DNA from: Montifringilla adamsi
Lineage: Eukaryota; Chordata; Aves; Passeriformes; Passeridae
Assembly (NCBI GenBank): GCA_017590115.1
Contig: JAGGNK010007559.1
Span: 4,796,020-4,860,019 of the forward strand
DNA: 64,000 nt
Direction: 5' to 3'
Position numbers and translations under genes: made by a program
The notes under the pieces: model-generated
The model's database searches: none
Seen by the model: only the letters and a program-made list of their open reading frames with translations
What the model was told of the DNA's origin: nothing
Shown here: piece by piece, positions 9,638 through 24,000 of the stretch
Layout: every line of letters begins with the position of its first letter
How positions within the stretch are numbered: position 1 is the first letter of the stretch

Positions 9638-12529
9638 CTGCTCATGAGACACACAGAGAGGCAAACAAAGGTGTTACATGGTGGTAGAAGCGGAGCTGCC
9701 CACCAGGAGCTGCTCCCAGTGGCCGCCTCCGGGCTGCGGGTGGCTCCGGCGTCACCCGCGGCACGGCGGGGCTGGAGTTACAGCTTGGCACGGCACAATC
9801 CGCCCTGGCAGCGCAGATGCCCTCACTTGTTTCTGTCAAAATGTTTACACTAACCCCCTCATCCTCCTGACAGGGAATTCCTCCAAGGAGAAGTGAAGCA
9901 ATGCTCCGGAGGTACAATCCATCTCCCATCTAGGCTGACCTAGTTAGCACATCCACCTTCATGTGCCATGACTCACCCCGAACAGTGGCTGCCAGCAGCA
10001 CCAGCTACCTCTGGCCCTGCTCAGCGCTCCCAGCCAACACCTGGTTCACTCTCTGTGTTGCTATCACCCATTTCATCTACTGCTCTGCTCTTTTTTAATG
10101 TTCAAAGCACTCTACAGGGCCCCAAAATGTTCCTGTCTGAACCACTGTCGCTACAAGTGGACGCTTTGGCACAGCAGTGATGGCTGCTCTGGGACCAGCC
10201 ACGGAGATTAGTGCAATAGGCTTTGGCTGGGGAAAAAAAAACCACATTGGACAGAAATAGGTCTACTACTCCCTGAGGTTTCATAAGCTAACACATTTCC
10301 AAAGTGTTATCCCTGAAGACTTGCCTCTAGATCACCTTACTGCATTGGTGTATCAAAGACTCGAAGCAACTACTGAATTTCACCCGATTTTTCTACTCTT
10401 CCAATGAAGTGGCCTTCAGCAAAATGGCAGTTTCCATGTTGCTTCATAACTGAATTAAGTTCTAGAACTTTGGAATAACTCAGGAGATACAAAGCAGGTA
10501 GAATCTCTCATGAAAAGTGAAATTCCGTCCCCTGCAGAGTATGAGTGATGCAGCCACTCAACCCTCAAACTCTGCCTGGCCAAGTCACAGAGCTCAAACT
10601 CCCTCTTTCTTCATCTTAACATGCTTCCATTTCCCTGTGCAGCTCCCAAGGACCAGCACAGGGCACGAGACCCAGCTGCTCCTACGCTGCACTGAGCAAA
10701 CATCCAGCACTCCTGGGTCCTTCTGGCCAGCCCAATCCTGCTGCTCTGCACCTTCTGCTGCTGAAAAGGAAAACCAGGAGCAAAACAACTGCTGGCAGGA
10801 GGGCTCTTGAACTGCTTTCTATCAGTTTGGCTCAACAAAGTGTGCAGGAATGCTGATCTGGAGCCAGCATTATCTCTAAATGGCTCTTCAACTGTACGTA
10901 GATGGGCCCCCCCCAAATCCTCCGAAAAAACAAGCATGTAGCAAAAAGCTATGACCCAAATCTTGTTTATAATTTCCCATCTCAATTCACTCCATAAAAA
11001 TCAGCTTTAAGCAATTTATTAGTGTGCCACCTAGGCTTCATCCCTCTTTATTTTAACAAATTGCTATGGCAAATCCCTTAATCCAGTCCTGAAAGAGGTA
11101 AGGCTGGCATTTCCAAATCACATGCAGCCCAGAGACGATTGACTGGTCTAATCTGCTTACCCTCCCCCAAAACCCAGAGGCTGCTCCACATGCCAGGGCA
11201 GGAGCAGCACTTGGGTCAAGCGCTCTGAAACGAGTCAAGGGCAAGTGATGGGACAGTCCCGAGGGAATGAGAGACCCTGAGCTCCTGCTTCACTCCTGTG
11301 CTGCACTGCTGGGCTCCACCTCTGGCCAACAGGACCTTTGCCAAAAGCTTGCTTTGATGAATAAGGGTACCTAGGAGACCCATTCCTGCAGCAAACACCT
11401 CTCCCTCGGGCACTGCAACCCAACAGGGCATCACAGGCAGTAGAACTTGCCCAGGTAAGCAACAAGGTGCAGGCAAGCCTTTGCAAAGGAAAGCTGAGTG
11501 ACAGCAACCTGAACACTACTGCAATTGTGATTTCTGTGCTTTTCACTTGCACCACAGCATGCTTAGGGATAAAAATAGCTTCTTTCCCTAATGCTATCAA
11601 TCTGGTGCAAACACATGGCATCCCAGGCTCCCTGCACATGCAGCCAGGGATTCCCACTGACTCCAGCAGGCTCTCAGGCTGTGTCTCTTGGGGGCAGTAG
11701 CAACAGCAGAATGAAATTCTGCCCTGACTGCCTCTGATAAAAGAGATCCTCTTGGAAAGCACATACTGGGAAAACAACTTTGCAAATAATACTCAGAGTG
11801 TTTGATAACCTGGATCAGTTGATCAATTTTCCTGCTATCTTCATGCACTTTGCTCTTCACATCTCAGAAGCAGTGAATGGCACAGATTCTTTCTTCTAAA
11901 ATTTGAGGTAGTATTGTATTTTACATATTGTATTAAAACACACCTCTCAGCAGAAAAATTCTGTTTTCTTCTGTTTTCCTACCACTTGTCTAGATTCTTT
12001 CACCTGGATTAGTGAATATATATTAGTGAAATAGTTTTTACTATAGCGTTCTCATTGATTATTAAACACAGAACCACAGCAATTTCTGAATAAGACACAA
12101 TATACTCAGTATGTCATCAGGGTCCTCCATTCTCCTTGAAGGATTCACAGCCTCTGCTGAATAGACAGAGAATGAAGAAAAAGGAAATATGAATAGAGAC
12201 AGAATGAAGAAAAAGGAAACATGATCAGGCTGTTTCATAAGTGGGAAATATGGGACAAAGCAAGCTTGTCCAAGGTCAAGCAGGAAGTTTCTGGCATACA
12301 AAGGAAATGAATACTGAGCTCATGAATTTCAACTGTTGCATAACTAATAAGGGACATCCTCCCTTCAGTCTCATCCAGAACCCTGAACAGTTTTATTCTA
12401 CAGCAAAGTCAGATTTACGTGGAAAGATTTACCTTACATGACAAAACAGATTCATGCTCCAAATCTGTACCTCAGTGAGCAACTGTCAGAGACCCTGTAG
12501 AAATCACCTCGTCACCAGTTCCAAATTAC
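9638..12529 (-). other. HLF: HLF intron 3 (2.9 kb)
   Basis: The intron is bounded by a GTAATT donor (12529) and a CAG acceptor (9638). It corresponds to the human intron in which leukemic TCF3-HLF breakpoints fall. I see no additional exon. It contains a short near-duplicate of an AGACAGAATGAAGAAAAAGG-like string at about 12160-12225. Confidence 0.85.
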
Positions 12530-12750
12530 CTTCAGGTCATCCGGGATGAAGACTTTGCGAGCTTTCTTAATCATGGGCTGGGGTTTCAGCTCCTCTTCGG
12601 AGAACTTGCGCTTGCGAGGATCGAACATCTCCTGGCCAGGAATGCTGGACAGAGCAAGATCTGCAGGGTCAGGCTCGTAGCCAACAGGAACTTGGATAGT
12701 CTCAGGATCAATGGGGCTTGGGGTGTTCCGGTTTGCTGGCAAGATCTGAC
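12530..12750 (-). CDS. HLF: HLF coding exon 3 (proline- and acidic-rich PAR domain)
   Basis: The exon encodes residues 149-221, from [12 protein letters not shown] to VFIPDDLK, plus the last two bases of a split Gly codon. It carries the PAR domain (around [10 protein letters not shown] to [11 protein letters not shown]) that defines the HLF/TEF/DBP family and helps DNA-binding specificity just N-terminal of the basic region. The sequence is almost identical to mammalian HLF as I recall it, including [20 protein letters not shown]. The acceptor is TAG (12752-12751 end) and the donor GTAATT (12529). The exon is 221 nt, so phases are 1 in and 0 out, matching its neighbours. Met189 is the first in-frame ATG in this exon. 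Confidence 0.97.
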
Positions 12751-14059
12751 CTACAGAAATACAGGATAAATACAGCTGGGTTAGAAAAAATACGTTAATT
12801 GTAGCAAAGGTTTTTAGAAGATCTCTACATATTTTACAAGCAATAATTCTTTCAGCTTTCCCTTCAGATTTGGTATCTGTGCTTACTAAATATTAGATTG
12901 TCCATTCTGCAAGGTGCAGAATTCTGACCCAGACATGCTCATGGCCTTTATATTCAGAATCTGTGCCTAACTCTGGGTGCTAATCTTGGACTCCAACGTA
13001 ACATCACTGAATCCAACGCTGAATTGCACTGGACTGCAGGCAGAAGATGTATTGCTCCAACCTGTACCACTTCATTAGGATCCCATCCTCAGGAACAGAT
13101 CATAAGCACTGTCATTTAGTTCAGATCTATCAGCACACTGTAACCCCTCGCAGTTATACCTCTGAGAGTATGTTTATTTTACAATCAAAAAATGTATTGT
13201 ACTTGCCATGAATAGCACCTTATGAAAGTGTACTTTCAGCTGTGCTGAAGTACTCCAAGGAGACTGCTATTTATTCTTTATGAAATCCTAGTAGGGATAT
13301 TCTAAAAAACAGTGAAGGAAACCAGTGACATGAAAGACTACAATGATTCCTTAAAGATGCACTGCAAAAATGAAGAAGACACTTATCGATGCTGCATTTC
13401 GCTTTTATGGTATATAAAATCTAATAAAAAGGAGCGTATCCCCAGAAAATGAGTGCTGTATCTCCCATTTTTCTCTTTTTGATTTTAGATAAAGCCTTCA
13501 AGATCCTACAGCACCAATTTGGGCACCATTCCCACTAAAAATCCAATTTAAAATCTCAACCAAAGGCTCCAAAAATAGGATCCTGAAGTCAGCTGCCTAA
13601 ACATGGACTATCCCCGGGGGCAGAATTTTCAGAAGTTTTCACATGCCTCAGAAGAAGAAGCCGCACAGACTTCAGAGGGAGGCCTTCTGATTGAAGCAGA
13701 TATTCTTTTATCATTCTGGCTATTTGCTAATTCATTTTGACTTTAGCGATATGACGGCTTTCATGACAACTACAAAAACATCCTGTGGCTGTGTAATATT
13801 TCCTTACTTGTGCCCATATCTGCAATATTTAGGGTGTAAAACAGTAAACATTACATGCCATTTCTAATTCCAAGGCCAGCATTAACAATGTAGTTTTTAT
13901 TTTAACAATATGGGAACCGCACGGAAAAGGCACCAGGGGAATTGCATTGCGCAGGGCTTGCTAAGGGAGAGCTTTTGTAACTCCTATTTTAGAGCTGATA
14001 AAATCAGCTTCCAGGAAAGGCCGGTGAGGGCCGGGGAGAGGAGAAAAGGAGGATCAAAG

Positions 14060-14560
14060 TTATCAAAATAGAGATGCGGCTGCAGGAGAGGGAGCGAGAG
14101 GAAAGGATGCTGCTGCACGCTCTGTGCCACTGCGGAGCGCTGCCGCCCCGGCTCGGGACGCGCCGCTGGAAACGCGGCGCTGCCCGCTGCCCCTCGTCCG
14201 TGCAGCCGGGAACTGGCGGTGCCAGCGGCTTCTCCCCGCTCTCGGGGCTAGGAACGCGGCGTTTCCAGCTGTTACCCCGTTAATACAGCCGGGAACTGGC
14301 GGTGCCGGCGGCATTTCCCCGGCCCGCCCGCGGTGCCGGGCGCGCGTTCCCGGCGCAGCGCTCCGGGATCAGCGGGACAGCCGCGGGAGGCTCGGCCCGC
14401 ACGGCTCAGCCCGCACGGCTTCTCACAAGCCTCATCCCTCCTGGAGACGGCGGTGAGCGGGCTTGAGTCACCTCCCCGGCCGGTGTCGCCTCCCCGGCCG
14501 GTGTCACCTCCCCGGCCGGTGTCACCTCCCGTCAAGGGACGCGCGCCCGGCATCCATCGC
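14060..14560. promoter_or_regulatory. HLF: Intronic CpG island with internal tandem duplication
   Basis: This is a CpG-dense block about 1.3 kb upstream of exon 3 on the HLF strand. A segment beginning AGCCGGGAACTGGCGG occurs at 14203 and again at 14286, an 83-bp offset. The related flank around AACGCGGCG also recurs, so part of the island is a tandem duplication. An 18-bp minisatellite follows at 14465-14533. CpG islands usually mark promoters; an internal HLF promoter or an unrelated transcript start is possible, and I see no diagnostic core element. Confidence 0.6.
14465..14533. repeat. 18-bp minisatellite, 3.8 units
   Basis: Units read GTGTCACCTCCCCGGCCG, at 14465-14482, 14483-14500, 14501-14518 and a partial copy from 14519. 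The first unit differs at position 2 (GAGTCA) and the second has one A-to-G change. All lie inside the CpG island. Confidence 0.92.
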
Positions 14561-17500
14561 TACAGATGGATGGGCTGCCACGGCCTCATCTGAAGGATGA
14601 AAACACAGGAAAAGCTCCTTGGGTGAGTGCCTGCTCTGCAGCAGCCAGGTAATCCTTACTGCAGACAAATAAACAGATGTATGCACCTACAAATGGTGCA
14701 CATTCTGTAATACTGATAAAAATGAAGCAAGGCATGAGCTCTGAGTACTTTTATAATATTTCTGGAGAGCCTGCAGGGTGTTTCTAAAAGTAAAATGGAT
14801 TGTGAAATCTGGCCCAGCTTTCTAATTGTCCCATATGAGAGCCTGTATTTAAATATTGCTGAAGTTCTTTATATACAGCATCAGTTTGCATATTATCATT
14901 TATCTATAGCATGCCATATTACACAATTACATGAGCTCTGCAGTCACTGGCCTCAAGAAATTTTACAATATCACCCTAAAAACAGGGTAAAACCACTCCT
15001 TTTAGACATGGAAAATTGAGGCATTGCAAGAGCAAAATAAAGAGCGATGCACCTCCACAGCGGTCTGGGAGAAGACCTGGCAGTCAAGGTCCTGCCTTGC
15101 TCCCTCCACGCACACGTTTCCTCTCCCCTGCTTTAGGAAGCTCTCACGACTATAGACCTGGCCCTTCAGCAAACACAAGATATTCCAGTGCCAGTGAGAA
15201 GCTCGCTCAAGGGGAACGCTGTTCACTAAAGCCTGAACAAGCCATGTGTCTAAAGCACCGTCACGAGGAGCCCCAAGAGTGCTGCCCTGTGAGATATCCT
15301 ACACCCACATGGCACACACACCTCTGCCAGTCTCTGTTCTGTCATGCTCCTGCAAATGATCAGCAATTCCGTCAAGAACAAAAGACTTAACAAGGGTATC
15401 TCAAGCCCCAGGCAGAAAAACCAGAAATGCCTTGTCCAGCATTTTACGTTGGGCAACTCCTGGCACCGGGGATCATTTTATTTATTCTATCAAGTTTTGC
15501 CAATAGTGCAAGCCAGGAACCTGTCTTCGTTAGTTTGCTGGCCAGTGGCCATGACATCTCTGCAGTGCTGGAACTTGTCGTAATCCAAGAGGACAGCGTG
15601 GGCTGTGCTGGCCTTGGCTCCGCTCTCGCCGCGCTAGCGCAGAGCGTGGCCTCGCCTTACATCGCTCCCCGGGCTCCTCTCCACGGGTGTGCTCGGCACT
15701 TTCGCTCTGCGTCCTCCTGCCAAATTTGTTTGGGGTGTTATTTTTATGCACTGAATTCCTCGCAATCAGAGGTAGGTCAAATAAGCACAGCAATCTGAAT
15801 GTCATGTGCCCAGCAGCCGACTAATCCTTGCATCAGCAAGTTTCCCAGCTGTCACAACAGCCACTAAAGGGCTGCTCGGAGGCTCCGATGCACAAGGAAT
15901 CGGCCAAGGAGGAAAGCCACTCTGCAAGGTAAGACCCCTCAGTGCCCAGCACTGCGAGCCAGATGTCTTTGCCAGGCTCTGCATTATTTAAACACTCTGC
16001 ACTCACAACAGCGGCCAAATTTTCACAACAGTGAAGTGGCTGGACTGTTTAATGTGCTTAAGCTTTGTTCTCAATGGGGGCTGATGACTGCCAAGTGTTT
16101 TGGAAAGAACTTAGCCCCTCTATTTAAGTTGCTGAAATGAGAACTCTTGAGCATTAAGCTCTTTTGGAAATCCAGCTGCAGAGCTCCACGGTGGTGGTGG
16201 TGGAAGCAAGCCGGGAACAATTGTTAATGGAAACTTCCCCTCATACCACCCTAGTGATGTGTCTCAACCATGGCCTGGAGAGACCACAACTGTGTCAACA
16301 CTGGCCTTTTGTCTGGAGCCTTTCCCACTTACAGAACTCCACTCAAGCAGGAAGGAGTATGCCAGGACCGACACAGCTCCAGGTGTCTCCTGGCAAAGGG
16401 ACCAGCAGGTTTTGACAACCCCAGCAATTCTGCTGCCCTAACATCTTGCCTTTGCTAGTGCTTTTGGTGCTGCTCTGGCAGATATTAGCATAGTGGAAAA
16501 TTTTCCATAAAAAAGGACTTGAAATAAAGTTTGCTGTTCTAATCCTTCCAGTCGTCATCCTCCTCCCAGCAGAGACTGCCAGTGAGAAGTCCAATGTAAT
16601 GGCAATATTTTCAGTGTGGTTCCTTTTTCAGAGAGAAGTGAACTGAGGCCATTCACTTGTGTCATCTAGGTGACCAAACTGCCGGTAAACAAAAAAAAAA
16701 AAAAATTGAATCTTTAAATTCCTTGCAATAATTAAAATTCACAATTCAAAAGTATAGCAGCATTTTTGTATACCTACAAAACCCCAAATGCTGATCTGGT
16801 ATCATGGGGAGTTCAATCACCATATCCTGACACTTAATTTCCCCTGTTTGAAACATCCCACCTACCAGCTGTGCCCAGGAGAGCAAAGACGGAAATAACC
16901 TCTTCAGCTGCACTACTGCTTGGCAGACTTCTTATCTGTACTGCAAGAGATCCCTGGTAAATTATGTGGAACACAATTCTGAACCATTCATCTCCCATAG
17001 AAATGTGTCTGATTTTCAGAAAATCTCCCTTCTCACAGCCCTTCTACACTCCTCATCAGCTCAACAGCAGGCTGGAGAACAGCACGGAGAGGAAGAAAAA
17101 GGAGTGAAAATGTTCTAATCAAAATATTTTTCCCTATTTTTTACACACATTGGAGGGAAATAAAAGAGGAGTTTCCTACTCAATTTATTAGCAGCCCAGA
17201 GATAAAACATGTGTTTGCTAATCATTTTTCTTTATATAAACGGAAGGCACTTTGTGTGTGTCAGTCAGGCTCTGCAGCACAGTGGTTAAACTGACAGAGA
17301 ATCCTCACCCAGAGCTGCTCCAGAGCCCTCCCTGTATGTTTTCCAAGCCTTCCATCCTCTTGGCAGCTGGCCAGCTATTTGGGGTAGTTCCCTTACTCCA
17401 AATCACAGCCTGTCCTGGACTAATCTGTCATCCAGCTCTACATTAACTCCTTCAGCCTCCAGGAAAAGTTCTCTCGCTGCAGAATCCAAGGCAAGAGCAC

Positions 17501-18445
17501 AGGGATCAAGACAGGCACAAAAATCCCCACAGGAAGCGAAGTAAAAGGGGTATTCTGGAGGTTTATCTAAGGACAGCACCATGTCATCTGATCATTCTCC
17601 ACCTACAATACTATAAGCAACCTTTTATCTATCCTATCTTATTCTGTGTAATTTCCCTGCTATTACCATTGTAGTTGTTTTCCAGAAACCAAACCATTTA
17701 GGTGGATAGGACTAAAGCCACATGCTGGAATCCTCTGCCCTCAACTGGAAGGACAAACCCAACCACTCTCTACCTTGGGGTGAAGAAGACACTTCACCTC
17801 TGGGTGTGTTTATGCAAGCAATTATAGGAGCTTTATTTTCTTCCCAAGCAACAGGAGATCTGTGTATTTTGACCAGGGCTCCAGGGTGGCATGGACATTC
17901 CCCTATTCCTTATCATACACAAACTTGATTCTGCTGAACACGTGGTGACTGCAAACACTTCCTGCAGAAAGAAGGATCTCAACCCAGTGCAACCACAACA
18001 TAATTCACTGCTTTTAACACACACTATAGGACTGGTACACGAAAGGGTTTTTTAAATGTGTACTTTTTGAAGATATCAGTATTGTTTACAAACCTTGTGC
18101 ATTTAATTATGAAAGAATTGTCATCTCCCCTCTCAGCATTGTGTGCCTCCTGCTCTGGGCCTCTACAGTATTATTCCAGGCAGGACTGGTAGTCTTATTA
18201 AGATTGTCTAACACTTCCATTAGAGGATGCTGTCTTCAGTTCCTTCAGCCTTTGCCAGATTTCAACCATTCTGTTTGGATTTCTTGTGCGCCAACTGCTT
18301 CTGCCAAAATGGTTCTACAGTTTCCCGAAAAAGGTTCCACAAAAAATACTTTGTTTTGAACCTGTCAAAAATTTCTGGCAGACTTCTCACTGCTAGTGGC
18401 CTGTGCACTGGAAGAGAGGGCAGCTCCTGGGTCAGTGTTACTTCA

Positions 18446-18650
18446 GAGAACCACAGAACAGTCCAGATTGGAAAAGCCCTCCAAGTCCAAGCATAAACCC
18501 AGCAATGCCAACTCCACCATGAAATTATGTCTTCAGTGCCACATCTACATGTTTTTTAAAACCCTCCAGAGCTGTGATGCAACCACTTCCCCGGGCAGCA
18601 CGTTCCAGCTGTGGGCATGCTCAGGCTGGAGAAGAAGGAGAGGATTTCAT
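18446..18650 (-). mobile_element. CR1 LINE 3'-end fragment
   Basis: The + strand begins AGAACCACAGAACAGTCCAG then TTGGAAAAGCCCTCCAAGTCCAA. This is the reverse complement of the avian CR1 3' end (AATCATAGAAT...TTGGAAxxGACC...). The CR1 is therefore on the minus strand with its 3' end at the left. It is short and diverged. Confidence 0.7.
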
Positions 18651-20768
18651 TGAGTGATTAGGACTCAAAGCTGAGAAGGTGATGAGGAGGTGAGGAAGGC
18701 GAGGATGACAGACTGGCAGCCAAAGATGAGAGAGCCTAGAAGGGGAAGGCTGCTCCAGCAAAGGCTGTGATGAATGCACTCAGTAGAAGAGCACTGTCCA
18801 ATGGAACAGGGCAGGATCAGCCTGTGCTGATGGTACACACACAGCCCCAGATTCCCAAGTGCCACAGATTCTCTCCAACAAACAAAACACTGGCAAACCT
18901 CCCTGTCCTCCTTCAGCTCCTTACAGCGAGGGTCAGTTGTCATCCTCTACTCAGTCCCACCAGCAGGACACTGTGGGGTGCTGTCAGATCCATTTCTACT
19001 CATTTCTAATGTGCCTGTTGTAAAAGTGGGACATGAGAAAGTCTAGCCTGTCTTTTCAATTTGTTTTTAAAATTAAGTGCAAGAGATGTGTAAGAAGTAC
19101 AACCACGGTTGCAACAATCTTCCAAGTTTCACATATACTATCTTACTTGGATTATCTCCTCCTTAAGGAGACACTTGTTTCACTCATTTTGATTTACCCA
19201 AATAAATCCATATAATATTTGCCATAAATTATTCCAACTTCCTGTAGAGAAACAATTTCAGGAGTTCCCTCCAGCACTGACAACTACTGAATCTGTGTGC
19301 TTCAGAAACACCTTCTTCCCCACAAGACTCCCATGAAAGAAGGGGCAACACTTCTCTCTGCAGATGAAGAAGTACAGATATTTTAAATCAAATCATCATT
19401 CTCTCTGGTTAGCAAATGTTGTAGGCATTGGCTGCATTTTAAATTGGACTCTCATGGGCTTCTGCAGCTGTGGGGCACAGGTGAGAGCCACCCAAGGTGT
19501 CACACTGGGCTCCTCACAGAAAGGGAAGCAAACACATGGTGTGACAGGTCCACAAAATCAAATTAATTGTTTATAATTCTGCTGAAACTTTAAGCAAAGT
19601 CCAGTGTCACCAGACAAAATCCTTTGGTCCTTCCTGCCAGATTTTCCCTTCTCCTCCCGCTGTTCCCTGCATCCTCTCACATCTGCAGTAAATGAGGTCA
19701 AGATCCAAGATCCTACAGACAACCACTTCCTTCCTGAAATGGCCCAGATTCAGCCCAGAGCTGGTCTGAGCTCTGCAGGCAAAATGGGAAAAGGGGAAAG
19801 AAGAGGATATATGTAATTAAAGCCTGCATTTCCAAGGGACAGGGTTTGCTATCCAAGGCTGCACACGTGGCCTTCAGTGTGCTTGCAGATCTTTGAGGGG
19901 CTGACCTGCAAGTCCTGCCTCTTGTTACCATGGAGTGCATGGAATACCCTTTGCCTGCTGGCCCAGCAACGTTCTGCCCTTCAAACCAATAAACAAACAA
20001 ACAGGAAGCACCAGCAGGTAAAATCATCCACTACATCTCGTGTACTTCAGATTCACCTCTTCTGTAAGATCCATACTCTGAAAGCCCTTCCTCAGACTTA
20101 GCCTACGTGAAGGCAGCACTTATGAGCTCAATGAGGCCTCATCTCTGAAAACAACCAGGAAATCCAATTTTTATTCCCTTCCAAACTCCCCCTGCAAGAT
20201 GCCTGACAGGAGTTGCTCCTGCTCTGAACAATTCCCTTGCAGAATGGCTACATGGAGGAACAGAGGGTTTGATTCTGCTCCCAGGACACTGAACAGGGAT
20301 TTTGAAGTTCTTGAAAAGCATGAAATCCACAGCATTCCTAAATGCCTTTCTGATTTTTCTGTAGGATGCTGCCTTCCTTACAAAGATCAGCCAAGATGGA
20401 GTTCAGTGGGGACAGGGCCAGAAGAAGAGCTGCAGGGAAGAACGTTCACACTGGTATTTAATTTTAATTTACACTTGGCTTAGAAGCATGTCTCACTTCA
20501 AGATGCTTATGTTCTCTGGTACCTTGGATCTTCTTAACATCCTTTGGCATATTTTTGTTACCTGACAATTCACATATAGCAAGATTCATCAAAAAGTACA
20601 GTAATTCTTTTCTTAAAGGGAAGAATCCAGAGAAGCATCAGAATTGTCAACCTGCTCTGAAGGAGACAAAAACATCCATTTTCCTCTCCTTGGACAACTA
20701 TGTACCCAGCTTTAATAAACCAGTAGATTTTAGACAGAGGTTTAGGTTTAGGTAACAGTCTCATATAG

Positions 20769-21065
20769 CACAGTCACAGAATCACAGAGGTTGGAAAAGG
20801 TCTCCAAGATTATCAAGTCCAACCTGTGCCCGATCCCCACCTTATCAGCAGTGCAGAGCACTGAGTGCCATGTCCAGGCCTTCCTTGGACACCTCCAGAG
20901 TCTGGGACTCCAAATCTCCCTGGGCAGCCCTTTCCAATGCTATACCACCCTTTCAATGAAGAAATTCTTCTGGCATCCAGCAAGAACCTCCCCTGGTGCA
21001 GCTTGAGGCTGTTTCCTCTTGCCTTGTCCCTTGTTCCCTGGGAGACCCCCACCTTGCCACAACCT
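20769..21065 (-). mobile_element. CR1 LINE 3'-end fragment
   Basis: The segment opens CACAGAATCACAGAGGTTGG then AAAAGGTCTCCAAGATTATCAAGTCCAACC, the classic reverse-complement CR1 terminus. Diverged CR1 3' sequence follows, including LINE-typical GAAGAAATTCTTCTGGCATCC and TTTCCTCTTGCCTTGTCCC. Its orientation is minus. The typical 5' truncation is present. Confidence 0.88.
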
Positions 21066-24000
21066 CACCATCCATGAAAGTGCCCTCATGAGAAATTCTG
21101 CTCAAAACAAAGACAACACTTGTCCCCAGGACGTGTCTGTGCCACTGCCAACGTGCTTTTCAATGCTCCAGCCCAAGTCAGTCCCTCTCCCATTGTTCTG
21201 TTTATTTGTCTATCTAGGACAGCATGCTCTCAGTAAACAGGTCTTGCAAAGAGCCCTCCTGCAGTTCTGACAGCATATGCCACCCATGACTCATGGATCT
21301 ATTACCCAGTTCTGGTACCCAAGCCCTGCTTGCCTGGGTGTGTTATCAAAACACAGCCAAGGGAGATTTCAGCTGGCATGGAAAAGCCACGTGAAACAGG
21401 TACATTTCCTCTGCCTCCCAATCAGGAGCTAATGGGGAGCCCGAGAGACAGACAACAGATGCTATCAGCAGCACTGGAATACATCCCTGAAGGAAAAGAG
21501 GTCACTGGGCAGAGTTACAGAACTTGAAAATCTCCCCTTCTCTTTTGATCTGCTCCATGCACACAAATCTGAACTATCTGCTGCAGTCACTTTTTACTTT
21601 TTTTTACATTTTACATTTCACTAAAACAAAGCACACTTTTTATGTGACGATTTATTCAGGGTGATTTGTATAAAATAATCACGTTTTAAGAATTAGAGCT
21701 GCCAGAATGGGAACACACTGTTCCCATAAACTAAGGAAGGCTGAGTGCATTTTATTTTCTCTCTGCCTTAAATTAGGATCCCCTAATATGTCTTGGGGGA
21801 AAAAAAAATCCATACAAACAGCAAAACCCAAAAAATTATACTTGGGCTGTTACAGCCCAATAACTGCAGAGGTCTAACTTGCTTTTATATACTAGCTTTA
21901 TTGCCAAGGAGCACCCATAAAGTGTGTGTGGTTGCAGATTTTTCTCTATTGATGCATTTATCTCCATTTATAAACTATACAGATGCATCAGGCCTGGGTA
22001 GCCTGAAAAAGGGGGCCAGAGGAAGGAAGGGAGCACGTAGCCAATTAGGGAAAATTCCAGGAAAACAGGCTGTTGAATATTGATGCTACCCCTGTGTCTG
22101 CAACTACTTCTTTACAGCTGCTGCATAAAACAGGTTTTGGTGGCATGTCAGACACAGGAAAATCAGGTAACTTCACAAAGCAAGCCTAATTAAAAGATAT
22201 TACAGCACTGAACACTGGGCACTGAAAAATTCACTTCTAAATGTGAGGGAGTCACTGAGTACCAGAAAATGGCACGAAACTGCTTTGCTGAGGAGCCTCC
22301 AAACCCAAACTAATGCCTGCAGAGACTTCTGTGCCTCATAACAGCACTCACATGGACCAGTCAGAGCAACATGCACCAAAACCTTCCAGTTAATCCTTTA
22401 CAAACAGAGGCAGTGAAAAGGCTGGTGATGGAATATCTCTTGAAGAAATCCTGGAATTCTAATACTTACATTCCTTCTTGTGAACTCCTCTGCAAACTGC
22501 CCACAGCCCTGAACTCAGCCTCTGAATACACTACTATGCGTGTTCTCAATGCAACAGGCATGCTGAACCTGTGAAGATTGTGATCAATGTCAAAAATTAA
22601 ATTAAAATGCCCCAAGACACAAAAATCAAAGCTCCCTTCATTTATTGTGATGCCTTCAGGAGGCATGTCAGCAAAAGGGATCCACATGAGATTGCCCTTT
22701 CTTCTATACACTCTTCCCCCAATCCACAAGTAATACAGATTTTACTCTTGCTATCACACACAGCATGGCTCTCCACTGCCAATTAATGACAAAAAAGCCC
22801 ATTAATGTGTTAAGTCAATATATTTTAAAAATTTCAATATATTAAAAACAATATATTTTAATGTAACCTTGAGGCCAGCATGCACTGGCCAATCATTGAT
22901 CAACTCTCTGCATATAGGAGCTTTTACACACAGGAGTTGGCATTTTATAAACACAGAGGTAGGGAGAACCAGGTATTTTGAGAACCACCTCAATCATTTT
23001 GAGTGTTTTTGTGAGGGGGGAAGTGCCCTTATCCCTGAGATCTTCTGTGTCTAAAACACTTAACAATTCACATTAAACACACCACTGCTTTAGAAGCTGA
23101 GTCCACAGAAGCAAATTGACTGCTTGGCTTCCTTTTTACACTGCTGGCTGTCCCATTCTCTGCAGAGACAGCACAGGTCTGGACAAAATACTTCATTGTC
23201 TTTCCCTCCTGTTTCCAGGTCACCTGCAGAATTCCCACCGTGTGCCCCTGCTCAGCACAGGATGGGCTCTACAGGAGTTGGCCATGTGGAAAAAGGTGAT
23301 TATTCTGTGTCCACATGGAAGGAGAAGCACTGGACAGCTGGAAAGCACTGCAGGCTGAGGGCAGCAGCAATTCATAGGCTTGGAAAATTATGTGGGCTTT
23401 ACCTTTTACACCCCTGTTAACTCTGATTTTCATGAAGTAGGTGGTGTTGCTACAGCAACTGTCGTATCACATCATTTCTGCTGTCTCTGTCACAAGGATC
23501 ATCTTATTTTATCTTAAACTCAGATATGCAGCTTTTCTTCATCTATTCTAAAGCCCTCTGTATTTTGGATATGAAAAAATTATACAGAATAGAGCTGTGT
23601 CATATAAATGTGGTTTTTTGGGTTTTTTAATGTAGCAAAGCTTATGGAACATTTTTATTGGTTCTCCTTTTACAAATGCAGAAGGAATAAAGAAAATGGC
23701 ACTGGCAGATTCATGGTGCTCCAGATTTTCAGAAATATATTAAGAGCTAGTCTCACAATGAAGACGTTTCATGCCACCTTTAATGTCTTCTCTCTACTAA
23801 CCCTGTGCTCCTGTGCACCTCAGCAGAAGTAACTCATCTGTTCACAGGTGAAAACATTTTGCTTCCTCATGCCCAGGCTATTTATGCACCTGCATTCCAC
23901 AGAACTCACACCCAGCTCAGATGCTGCTGCCCACCCACAACACAACCCCAGCCCTCACCTGCTGGACCTGCAGCCTGGAAGAAGCACAAGTGCCAGCCCA

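Noticed and set aside
9280..9687. + strand frames opposite HLF exon 4
   Set aside because: They are antisense shadows of the highly conserved bZIP exon and its poly(T)-flanked 3' UTR.
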